NCBI RefSeq assembly: GCF_030269125.1 | Contig: NZ_BSSM01000013.1 | Location: 1-64,000 of the forward strand | Length of the DNA stretch: 64,000 nt | Reading direction: 5' to 3' | From: Streptomyces hygroscopicus subsp. hygroscopicus | GTDB lineage: Bacteria > Actinomycetota > Actinomycetes > Streptomycetales > Streptomycetaceae | Part shown: positions 52,059 to 59,880 of the stretch, one piece after another | How positions within the stretch are numbered: position 1 is the first letter of the stretch | How the letters are laid out: each line of letters opens with the position of its first letter | Position numbers and translations under genes: made by a program | The notes under the pieces: generated by a model | The model's database searches: none | What the model saw: only the letters and a program-made list of their open reading frames with translations | Told to the model about the DNA's origin: nothing

Positions 52059-53441
52059 ATGCCCACCAGCACCCGCTCGGAGACACCACGACTGGCGGAC
52101 AATCCCGCCCTTTCCCATGGCCTCAAGCAGCGCCATCTGTCGATGATCGCCCTCGGCGGCGTGATCGGCGCGGGCCTGTTCGTCGGGTCGGGCGCGGGCA
52201 TCGCCGCCGCCGGCCCGTCCATCGTGATCGCCTACACCCTCTCCGGGCTGCTGGTGATGCTGGTGATGCGGATGCTCGGCGAGATGTCGGCCGCCTACCC
52301 GTCCTCCGGCTCCTTCTCCGCCCACGCCGAGCGGGCGATCGGGCCCTGGGCCGGGTTCGCCGCGGGCTGGTCCTTCTGGGTGCTGCTGTGCACCGCCGTC
52401 GGCCTGGAGGGCATCGGCGCGGCCAGGATCGCCCAGGGCTGGGTGCCCGGCAGTCCGCAGTGGATGTGGGTCGCCCTGTTCATGCTGGTCTTCCTCGGCA
52501 CGAACCTGGCCGCCGTGAAGAACTTCGGCGAGTTCGAGTTCTGGTTCGCCGCGCTCAAGGTCGGCGCGATCTCGCTGTTCCTGGTGCTCGGCGTGCTCGC
52601 CATCACGGGCGTGCTGCCCGGCACCGACTCCCCCGGCACCTCCCACCTCACCCACTTCCTCCCGCACGGCGGCCAGGGCCTGGTCATCGGCCTGCTCGCC
52701 TCGGTCTTCGCCTACGGCGGCCTGGAGACGGTCACCATCGCGGCGGCGGAGTCCGAGGACCCGGTGCGGGGCGTGGCGCGCGCGGTGCGCACGGCGATGT
52801 GGCGCATCGCCGTCTTCTACATCGGCTCCATGGCCGTCGTCGTGACCCTGGTCCCCTGGAACTCCCCCGACGTCGTGACGCACGGCCCCTACGTGGCGAC
52901 CCTGGACCACCTCGGCATCCCGGGCGCGGGCCGGCTGATGGACGTCGTGGTGTTCGTGGCCCTGCTGTCCGCGATGAACGCCAACATCTACGGTTCCTCG
53001 CGCATCGCCTACTCCCTGGTCCAGCGCGGCCAGGGCCCCAAGGCGCTCGCGAAGCTGTCCGGCGGGGTGCCCCGGATCGGCGTGCTGACCTCCTGCCTGG
53101 TCGGCTTCGTCTGCGTGCTGCTGAGCTACTGGCGGCCCGACGACGTCTTCCCCTGGCTGCTGAACATGATCGGCGCGGTGATCCTGATCGTCTGGATCTT
53201 CATCGCCGTCTCCCAGCTGCTGCTGCGCCGCCGCATCGAGCGCGAGGCGCCGGAGAAGCTCGTGGTGCGGATGTGGGCGTTCCCGTTCCTGACCTGGGTG
53301 GCGCTCGCGGGCATGGCCGCGGTCTTCGTGCTGATGGCGCGACAGCCGGACACCCGGGTCCAGCTGTACTCGTCCGGGGCGATGACGGTGGTGCTCGCGG
53401 CCACGGGTTACGCCTGGCAGCGGATACGCGCCAAGCGCTGA
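52059..53441 (+). CDS. Amino-acid permease (APC family), paralogue of the 48885 gene
   Basis: 460 aa from ATG 52059 with GGGAGAG upstream. It shares the sequence LSMIALGGVIGAGLFVGSGA, MLGEMSAAYPSSGSFSAHAE and NFGEFEFWFAALKV with the first permease, and the C-terminal RRRIEREAPEKLVVRMW is nearly the same. Twelve TM segments. The duplication is old, since the periplasmic and middle segments differ considerably. Substrate is unknown; related AAT permeases carry GABA, proline or aromatic amino acids. Confidence 0.92.
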   Translation: MPTSTRSETPRLADNPALSHGLKQRHLSMIALGGVIGAGLFVGSGAGIAAAGPSIVIAYTLSGLLVMLVMRMLGEMSAAYPSSGSFSAHAERAIGPWAGFAAGWSFWVLLCTAVGLEGIGAARIAQGWVPGSPQWMWVALFMLVFLGTNLAAVKNFGEFEFWFAALKVGAISLFLVLGVLAITGVLPGTDSPGTSHLTHFLPHGGQGLVIGLLASVFAYGGLETVTIAAAESEDPVRGVARAVRTAMWRIAVFYIGSMAVVVTLVPWNSPDVVTHGPYVATLDHLGIPGAGRLMDVVVFVALLSAMNANIYGSSRIAYSLVQRGQGPKALAKLSGGVPRIGVLTSCLVGFVCVLLSYWRPDDVFPWLLNMIGAVILIVWIFIAVSQLLLRRRIEREAPEKLVVRMWAFPFLTWVALAGMAAVFVLMARQPDTRVQLYSSGAMTVVLAATGYAWQRIRAKR

Positions 53442-53461
53442 TCCCCCGCGACGCCGACGGC

Positions 53462-53492
53462 GAGGCCCCCCTGTGCGACACGTGGGGGCCTC
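53462..53492 (+). terminator. Terminator of the second permease gene
   Basis: GAGGCCCCC (53462-53470) pairs with GGGGGCCTC (53484-53492), with further inner pairing, 20 bases beyond the stop. Confidence 0.75.
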
Positions 53493-53610
53493 CCTTCACG
53501 ACGGCAGGCCGATCACGGAAGGCCCTCCGCGAGGACGTGACTCGCGAAGAGCCTTCCGCCGTGCGCGCGAAGCGCGTTCAGGTCTCCCCGGTTTCCCCAC
53601 ACATAAGGAA

Positions 53611-53638
53611 TTGACACCCCTCGGACGATCATTACAAC
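53611..53638 (+). promoter_or_regulatory. Promoter of the dehydrogenase gene, probably leaderless
   Basis: TTGACA (53611-53616) and TACAAC (53633-53638) with 16-base spacing. The expected transcription start at about 53645-53650 coincides with the GTG-ATG start codons, so the mRNA is likely to be leaderless. Confidence 0.5.
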
Positions 53639-53648
53639 CTGTGTTCCT

Positions 53649-54674
53649 GTGATGACCAACAGTGTGCGGGTACTGGCCGCCGGCGACCGCTTCGTACGGC
53701 CCTCGCTGATCACGGCCGCGCTGGCCCGCGAAGCCCGCTGCGACATCAGGGAGTTGACGCTCGACTGGCCGCGGAAACCGTTCGGCAGGGTCGGCGAGGT
53801 CCATGAGGCCAGCGATGTGGAGGACGAGCTGATCGCGGCCCTCGCCGGCGCGGACGTCCTCGTCACCCAGACGGCACCGGTCACCGAGCGGGTCCTCACC
53901 GCCCGTCCGGAGCTGCGGCTGGTCGCGGTCTGCCGGGGCCGCCCGGTGAACGTCAACCTCGACGCGGCCCGGAGACACGACGTGCGGGTGTGCTGCGCGC
54001 CCCGCCGCAAAGCCGCGGCGGTGGCGGAGTTCACCGTCGGGCTGCTGCTCGCCGCCCTGCGGCGCATTCCGCAGGCCCACGACCGCCTTGCCGCGCAGGG
54101 GAGTTGGGCGGGACCGAGGTACTACACGTACGAGCACAGCGGCCTCGAACTGGAGGACCTGCCCGTCGGGGTCATCGGCTACGGCGCGGTCGGCAGCCGG
54201 GTGGCGCGGGCGCTGGGGGCGTTCGGGGCACGGGTGATGGTGTACGACCCGTACGCGCGGGGCGAGACGCACGGGCTGCGGATGTCCTCGCTGGACGAGT
54301 TGCTGCGGCGCTCGCGGGTGATCAGCCTGCACGCCCGGGTCACCGAGGAGACGCGGGGACTCATCGGGGCGCGGGAGCTGGCGCTGCTGCCGCCGGGGGC
54401 GGTGGTGGTGAACACGGCGCGGGGGGCGCTGCTGGACGAGGGGGCGCTGTGCGACGCGCTGGAGGACGGGCGTCTCGCGGCGGCGGCCCTGGACACGTAC
54501 GCCGACGAGCCGCTGCCCGCCGACTCGCGGTTGCGGACGGCCGGGGAGCGGGTGGTGCTGACACCGCACGTCGGCGGGGCGAGCCGGGCGGTGGCGGAGA
54601 AGGGGGCGCGGACCGCGGCAGCGGAGGTGGGACGGTGGATACGGGGGGAACGGCTCCACCACTGCCTGACGTGA
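53649..54674 (+). CDS. D-isomer 2-hydroxyacid dehydrogenase family protein
   Basis: 341 aa from GTG 53649 or 340 from ATG 53652; no Shine-Dalgarno precedes either, and the promoter position suggests a leaderless message. The NAD-binding motif is VGVIGYGAVGSRVARALGAF. Catalytic Arg is in VVNTARGALLDEGAL, Glu in TYADEPLP and His in LTPHVGGAS, so the active site is complete. The usual GAGVDNVD element is replaced by CRGRPVNVNLDAA. It could act on phosphoglycerate, glyoxylate or another 2-keto acid. No operon partner. Confidence 0.85.
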   Translation: MMTNSVRVLAAGDRFVRPSLITAALAREARCDIRELTLDWPRKPFGRVGEVHEASDVEDELIAALAGADVLVTQTAPVTERVLTARPELRLVAVCRGRPVNVNLDAARRHDVRVCCAPRRKAAAVAEFTVGLLLAALRRIPQAHDRLAAQGSWAGPRYYTYEHSGLELEDLPVGVIGYGAVGSRVARALGAFGARVMVYDPYARGETHGLRMSSLDELLRRSRVISLHARVTEETRGLIGARELALLPPGAVVVNTARGALLDEGALCDALEDGRLAAAALDTYADEPLPADSRLRTAGERVVLTPHVGGASRAVAEKGARTAAAEVGRWIRGERLHHCLT

Positions 54675-54683
54675 GGCGCGCGA

Positions 54684-54885
54684 AGGACGGGCGAACACCC
54701 GCCCCGAAGACACGGCCGACGACCGCGCACACCCGCACGCCGCCCGCCCATCCAACACACCCCCCGACCGGAGGCAGGGCGACGGACACCGGCGGAACAG
54801 CCCCACCACAACCCGACGAGAACCACACGCGCAGAACGGGCGAACACCCGCCGCGAAGACACGGCCGACGACCGCGCGCACCCGC
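54684..54885. repeat. 53-bp direct repeat, two copies 149 bp apart
   Basis: 54684-54736 and 54833-54885 differ at 3 of 53 positions and share the core ACGGGCGAACACCCGCC; a shorter CCGCCCATCCA match also follows both. The pair fills the gap between two convergent genes. It may be a remnant of a local duplication. Confidence 0.7.
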
Positions 54886-54927
54886 CCATCCAGCACGGCC
54901 CCGCGCCCGGCGAACCGCGACATGGCA

Positions 54928-54952
54928 CGGGCCCGGCGCGGAACCGGGCCCG
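54928..54952 (-). terminator. Terminator of the Rv2466c-like gene
   Basis: CGGGCCCGG (54928-54936) and CCGGGCCCG (54944-54952) with a 7-base loop, 10 bases beyond the stop on the minus strand. Confidence 0.7.
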
Positions 54953-54961
54953 GCCGGCCGA

Positions 54962-55624
54962 CTACAGGTTGCTGAAGTCCGGCCCCTGCGTCCGGGTCCG
55001 CTTGATCTCGTAGAAGCCCGGGACCGAGGCCACCGCCAGGGTGCCGTCCCAGAGGCGGGCGGCCAGTTCGCCCTTGGGGGCCGGGGTGACGACGGGGCCG
55101 AAGAAGGCGATCTGCTCGCCGTCGTCGCCGGGCACGGCGATGACCGGGGTGCCGACCTCCTGGCCGACCTTGTCGATGCCCTCCTTGTGGGAGGCGCGCA
55201 GCTCGGCGTCGAACTCGAAGTCCTCCTGCTCGGCGTAGTCGATCAGCTCGGCCGGCAGGCCGACGTCGGCGAGCGCGCCGGCGATGGCCTCCAGGGTCGC
55301 GCCCTCGCCGTTGTTGTGGATGCGGGTGCCGAGCGCGGTGTAGAGCGGGCCGACGATGTCCTGGCCGTGCTTCTGCCAGGCGGCGGTGACCACCCGTACC
55401 CCTTGCCACGCCTGGACGGCCAGCATCTCCCGGTACTGGTCGGGCAGCTCGTCCAGCTTGTCCTCGTTGAGGACGGCGAGGCTCATGATGTGCCAGCGGA
55501 CCTCGATGTCGCGGAGCTTCTCCACCTCCAGGACCCAGCGGGAGGTCATCCAGGCCCAGGGGCACAGCGGGTCGAACCAGAAGTCGACGGGGGTCTTGCC
55601 GGACGGGGAAGCGGTCTCGGACAT
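54962..55624 (-). CDS. DsbA-family mycothiol-dependent nitroreductase (Rv2466c-like)
   Basis: 220 aa from ATG 55624. The thioredoxin fold carries an N-terminal active site CPWA in DFWFDPLCPWAWMTSRW and a cis-Pro in VGTPVIAVPG. The family prototype Rv2466c of Mycobacterium tuberculosis uses mycothiol to reduce mycoredoxin-like substrates and activates nitro drugs. Streptomyces also makes mycothiol. It is divergent from pepN. Confidence 0.88.
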   Translation of the reverse strand: MSETASPSGKTPVDFWFDPLCPWAWMTSRWVLEVEKLRDIEVRWHIMSLAVLNEDKLDELPDQYREMLAVQAWQGVRVVTAAWQKHGQDIVGPLYTALGTRIHNNGEGATLEAIAGALADVGLPAELIDYAEQEDFEFDAELRASHKEGIDKVGQEVGTPVIAVPGDDGEQIAFFGPVVTPAPKGELAARLWDGTLAVASVPGFYEIKRTRTQGPDFSNL

Positions 55625-55763
55625 GGCTCTCCTCAGCGAAACGGTCTTCTGGGAGGAGCAACGACACCGTCACGGAGGGCATTCCCGCTGAACCCGGTCA
55701 GGGGCACATGGCAGGATCGGTCCTGTTCAGCCCTCAACCACGCGATCACAAGGGAGTGCCGCC

Positions 55764-58334
55764 GTGCCCGGTGAGAACCTTTCCCGCGACGAGGCCCGGG
55801 AGCGGGCCGCCCTGCTGTCCGTCGACGGATACGACGTGTCCCTGGACCTCAGGTCGGCCGTCGGCGAGGCCGACGGCGAGCCGCGCACCTTCCGCTCGGT
55901 CACCACGATCCGGTTCCGCTGCAACGAGCCGGGCGCCACCAGCTTCGCCGACCTGGTCGCGCCGAGCGTGACCGCCGTGTCGCTCAACGGCAAGGACCTG
56001 GACCCGAGCGAGGTCTTCGACGGCGCCCGGATCGCCCTCGATGACCTGGCCGCGGAGAACGAGCTGGTGGTCGACGCCCAGTGCGCCTACTCGCGCACCG
56101 GCGAGGGCATGCACCGCTTCGTGGACCCCGAGGACGGCGAGGTCTACCTCTACACGCAGTACGAGCCCGCCGACTCCCGCCGGGTGTTCGCCAACTTCGA
56201 GCAGCCGGACCTCAAGGCGCCCTTCCGCTTCGAGGCGCGCGCGCCCGAGGGCTGGACGGTGTGGAGCAACGGCGCCGGTGAACTCGTCGACGGCGTCTGG
56301 AAGTTCGCGGAGACCAAGCCCATCTCGACGTACATCACGTGCGTGGTGGCGGGGCCGTACCACTATGTGACCGACTCCTACTCCCGTACGTTCGCGGACG
56401 GTACGACGCTGGAGATCCCGCTGGGCGCGATGTGCCGCAAGGGGCTCGCGCCGCACTTCGACGCCGAGGACGTCTTCCTGGTCACCAAGCAGGGCCTGGA
56501 CTTCTTCCACGAGCACTTCGACTACCCGTACCCGTTCGGGAAGTACGACCAGGCGTTCGTGCCGGAGTACAACCTGGGCGCGATGGAGAACCCGGGCCTG
56601 GTGACCTTCCGCGAGGAGTTCATCTTCCGCGGGAAGGTGACGCAGGCGTCGTACGAGGCGCGCGCCAATGTGATCCTGCACGAGATGGCGCACATGTGGT
56701 TCGGCGACCTGGTCACCATGGCCTGGTGGGACGACCTGTGGCTGAAGGAGTCCTTCGCGGACTTCATGGGCACGTTCGCCAATGTCGGCGCGACCCGCTT
56801 CAAGGACGCCTGGATCACCTTCGCCAACCGCCGCAAGGCGTGGGCGTACCGGGCGGACCAGCTGCCCTCCACGCATCCGGTCACGGCGGACATCCGCGAC
56901 CTCCAGGACGCCAAGCTGAACTTCGACGGCATCACGTACGCCAAGGGCGCCTCGGTGCTCAAGCAGCTGGTGGCGTACGCCGGCCAGGACGCGTTCCTGG
57001 AGGGCGCGCGCCGGTACTTCAAGCGGCACGCGTACGGCAACACGCGCCTCGGTGACCTGCTGTCGGTGCTCGGCGAGACCAGCGGCCGGGACATGACGGC
57101 GTGGTCGCTGTCCTGGCTGCAGACGGCCGGGGTGAACGCGCTGACCCCGCAGGTGGTCCTCGCGGACTCCCGGGTCTCCGAGCTGGCGGTGGTCCAGGAG
57201 GCCCCGGAGTCACACCCCGAACTGCGCCCGCACCGGGTCGCGGTGGGCCTGTACCGGCTCACCGACGGCGGCGCCCTCGAACGGTACGCGCGGGTGGAGA
57301 CGGACGTGGAGGGCCCGCGCACGGTCGTGGCGGAACTCGCCGGCGCCGAGGCCCCGGACCTGGTCCTGGTCAACGACGACGACCTCACCTACTGCAAGAT
57401 CCGCTTCGACGCCGCCTCGCTGGCCACGCTCCGGGAGCACCTGGGCGACCTGACCGACCCGCTGGCGCGCGCGCTGTGCTGGTCGGCGCTGTGGAACATG
57501 ACCCGGGACGCGCTGCTGCCCGCCCGGGACTTCATCGCCCTGGTGCTGCGGTTCGCGGGCCGCGAGTCCGACATCGGCGTGCTCCAGATGCTGCACGCGT
57601 GGACGCACACGGCGCTGGACCGCTACGCCTCCCCCGCCTGGCGCGAGACCGGCGGCGCGCTGCTCGCCGAGGGCGCGCTGCGGGAGCTGCGGGCGGCCGG
57701 CGCGGGCAGTGAGCACCAGCTGGCGTGGGCGCGCTTCTTCGCCTCGACGGCCACGGCCGAGCCGGACCTCGCGCTGCTGAGGGAGCTGCTGGACGGCACG
57801 GCGACGATCGAGGGCCTGGAGGTGGACCAGGAGCTGCGCTGGGCGTTCCTGGAGCCGCTGGCCGCGCACGGGGCGGCCGACGAGTCGGTGCTCGCCGCCG
57901 AGCTGGCCCGGGACGACACCGCGTCCGGCAAGCGCCACCAGGTCCGGTGTCTCGCGGCCCGTCCGTCGGCGGCGGTCAAGGCGCAGGCGTGGGCGCAGGT
58001 GGTGGAGTCCGACACGCTCTCCAACGCACTGGTCGAGGCCACGATCGCGGGCTTCGACCAGCCCTCCCAGCGGGAGCTGACGGCGCCGTACGCGGAGAAG
58101 TACTTCGCGGTCATCGACCGCCTGTGGCAGGAGCGTTCGATCCAGATCGGCATGGACATCGTCAGCGGGCTGTTCCCCGCCCTCCAGGACCGGCCCGAGA
58201 CGCTGGAGGCGACGGACGCGTGGCTGGCGGCGCACCAGGACGCGGCGCCCGCGCTGCGGCGCCTGGTGCTGGAGGCGCGGGACGACCTCGCGCGGGCGCT
58301 CCGGGGGCAGGAGTGCGACGCGCGGGCGCGGTGA
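55764..58334 (+). CDS. pepN: Aminopeptidase N (M1 family)
   Basis: 856 aa from GTG 55764 with AAGGGAG upstream. It has the exopeptidase motif GAMEN (about residue 272) and the zinc site HEMAHMWFGDLVTMAWWDDL followed by WLKESFADF (HExxH-18-E, first His about residue 306). The C-terminal ERAP1-like helical domain completes the normal length. It removes N-terminal residues from peptides in the cytoplasm. There is no signal peptide. Confidence 0.96.
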   Translation: MPGENLSRDEARERAALLSVDGYDVSLDLRSAVGEADGEPRTFRSVTTIRFRCNEPGATSFADLVAPSVTAVSLNGKDLDPSEVFDGARIALDDLAAENELVVDAQCAYSRTGEGMHRFVDPEDGEVYLYTQYEPADSRRVFANFEQPDLKAPFRFEARAPEGWTVWSNGAGELVDGVWKFAETKPISTYITCVVAGPYHYVTDSYSRTFADGTTLEIPLGAMCRKGLAPHFDAEDVFLVTKQGLDFFHEHFDYPYPFGKYDQAFVPEYNLGAMENPGLVTFREEFIFRGKVTQASYEARANVILHEMAHMWFGDLVTMAWWDDLWLKESFADFMGTFANVGATRFKDAWITFANRRKAWAYRADQLPSTHPVTADIRDLQDAKLNFDGITYAKGASVLKQLVAYAGQDAFLEGARRYFKRHAYGNTRLGDLLSVLGETSGRDMTAWSLSWLQTAGVNALTPQVVLADSRVSELAVVQEAPESHPELRPHRVAVGLYRLTDGGALERYARVETDVEGPRTVVAELAGAEAPDLVLVNDDDLTYCKIRFDAASLATLREHLGDLTDPLARALCWSALWNMTRDALLPARDFIALVLRFAGRESDIGVLQMLHAWTHTALDRYASPAWRETGGALLAEGALRELRAAGAGSEHQLAWARFFASTATAEPDLALLRELLDGTATIEGLEVDQELRWAFLEPLAAHGAADESVLAAELARDDTASGKRHQVRCLAARPSAAVKAQAWAQVVESDTLSNALVEATIAGFDQPSQRELTAPYAEKYFAVIDRLWQERSIQIGMDIVSGLFPALQDRPETLEATDAWLAAHQDAAPALRRLVLEARDDLARALRGQECDARAR

Positions 58335-58395
58335 TCCCCGGCCTGAGCCTGGGCGGTCGGTGACCGTCACGGGGTGCGCGCCCTGACGGCCGTGG

Positions 58396-58424
58396 CCCCT
58401 GGTCCGCACCCGGTGGACCAGGGG
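58396..58424 (+). terminator. Terminator of pepN
   Basis: CCCCTGGTCC (58396-58405) and GGACCAGGGG (58415-58424) form a perfect 10-bp stem with a 9-base loop, about 60 bases after the stop. Confidence 0.7.
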
Positions 58425-58540
58425 TTTCCGGTGTCCTTTCGGCGTCCGAACACCTGGCCTTTAGTACTACCTTGTCCGCATTTCTCGACGACCGTGTAAC
58501 AGCGGTTAAAGGGGGGACCAAGGGTGGGCATGCGAGGGGC

Positions 58541-59632
58541 ATGACGCACAACACCCCCCTTTCCCCCCGCCCCCTCGGCCACCTCGGCCGCCTGGCCGAG
58601 GCCCACCAGCGGGTCCTGACCACGGCCCAGCTGCGTGCCCACGGGGTGACCGCGGCCGAGCTGTCCGCACGGTGCCGCGCGGGCGGGCCGTGGACCCGAC
58701 TGCTGCCGCACGTCTATCTGCTGCACCCAGGACCCCCGACGGACGAGGAGCGGCTGCACGGCGCCCTGCGGTACGCGGCCCGTGAGCCGGCGTCCGGTGT
58801 GCCGGTCCAGCCGACGGGGCGGCACGCGTACCGCCCGCCCTACCCGGGCGCGGTGCTCACCGGCCTCGCGGCGCTCGCCCTGCACGGCTTCGCCTCGACA
58901 CCGCCGCTGCCGGACCTGGAGCACGTCGACGTCCTGGTGCCCCGGCAGCGCCGGCTGCGCTCCACCGGCTACGTCCGCGTCCTGCGCACCCCCGACCTCC
59001 CCACCCCCCGCACGGTGACGGGGTTGCCGGTGGCACCGGTGGCGCGGGCGCTGGCGGACGCGGTGGCGGAGCTGCGGGACGCGGAGGCGGTACGGCGGCT
59101 GCTGACCGAGGCGGTGCGCGCGGGACACTGCGAACCGGCATCCGTCGTACGTGAGCTGACCCGGGCGAAGCTGCTCGGCCTGGCGCATGTGGTGGACGCG
59201 GTCGACTCGCTGGTGGCGGAGGGCCGCGCCATCGCGGAGCACCGGCTGTACCGGATGGTCCGCGAGTACGGCCTCCCGGACCCGCTGTGGAACGTCGACC
59301 TGCGGCTGCCCGGCGGCCCCCACCTCGGCGCCCTGGACGCGTACTGGCCGGACCAGGCGGTCGCGGTCGAGCTGGACACCCGCGCGCTCCACCGGCAGTC
59401 GACGGGCGCGGTCGACCCGGCCGACCCGGCCGACGCCTTCGACGCGGACGCCGAGTGGTCGGAGTACGCCCGCAGGCGGGAGCACCTGGAGCGGCTCGGG
59501 ATCACGGTCGTCCACCTGACCCCGAGGAAGCTGCGGGACGCGATGGAGCAGCAGGCCGCGGTGGTCCGTACGGCCCTGATGGCGGCGGACGAGCGCGAGC
59601 CCGCCGCCCCCGTGGTGGTCCTGCCCCGGTAG
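58541..59632 (+). CDS. AbiEi-antitoxin-like / DUF559-like protein
   Basis: 363 aa from ATG 58541. The N-terminus (LAEAHQRVLTTAQLRAHGVT, then WTRLLPHVYLLHPG) matches the winged-helix AbiEi antitoxin domain found in many actinobacterial proteins. The middle (VLTGLAALALHGF) is the AbiEi_4-like linker. The C-terminal segment GALDAYWPDQAVAVELDTRA with a following His resembles the Vsr/DUF559 restriction-endonuclease-like fold. No AbiEii toxin is adjacent, so a true toxin-antitoxin role is doubtful. It converges on the NLR-like module with only 4 bases between stops. Confidence 0.7.
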   Translation: MTHNTPLSPRPLGHLGRLAEAHQRVLTTAQLRAHGVTAAELSARCRAGGPWTRLLPHVYLLHPGPPTDEERLHGALRYAAREPASGVPVQPTGRHAYRPPYPGAVLTGLAALALHGFASTPPLPDLEHVDVLVPRQRRLRSTGYVRVLRTPDLPTPRTVTGLPVAPVARALADAVAELRDAEAVRRLLTEAVRAGHCEPASVVRELTRAKLLGLAHVVDAVDSLVAEGRAIAEHRLYRMVREYGLPDPLWNVDLRLPGGPHLGALDAYWPDQAVAVELDTRALHRQSTGAVDPADPADAFDADAEWSEYARRREHLERLGITVVHLTPRKLRDAMEQQAAVVRTALMAADEREPAAPVVVLPR

Positions 59633-59636
59633 CGGG

Positions 59637-59858
59637 TCAGGGGCCCTCCTGGCTTTCCGGGGCCTCGTGGTGGACGTGCAGGTCGCCGTTCATCACGGTG
59701 AAGACGGTGCCGTGGCCCTCGGCCGTGTTGTTCTGGGTCGGACCGGCGGCCTCCGGGTCGGCGCCGGGGCCGTCCTGGTGGACCTCGACGCGGTTGCCGT
59801 TCCCGGCGACGACCGGGCCGGAGGCGTCGCCTCCGATGCGGATGGAGTGGCGGGACAC
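59637..59858 (-). CDS. 73-aa protein with amyloid-like motif, partner of the NLR-like ATPase
   Basis: GTG start with GGGAGG upstream, 22 bases after the ATPase gene. Residues 6-26 (IRIGGDASGPVVAGNGNRV) match residues 36-54 of the ATPase upstream: IxIxGDAxGPVVAGxxNxV. A second Gly/aromatic segment (HGTVFTVMNGDLHVHHE, about residues 49-65) resembles the repeat-like motifs that precede Streptomyces STAND ATPases. No catalytic domain and no TM are present. It may be an adaptor, a competitor or a nucleator that assembles with the ATPase N-terminus. Function is inferred only. Confidence 0.65.
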   Translation of the reverse strand: MSRHSIRIGGDASGPVVAGNGNRVEVHQDGPGADPEAAGPTQNNTAEGHGTVFTVMNGDLHVHHEAPESQEGP

Positions 59859-59880
59859 GGGGCCTCCCTGGGGCGTGGGG

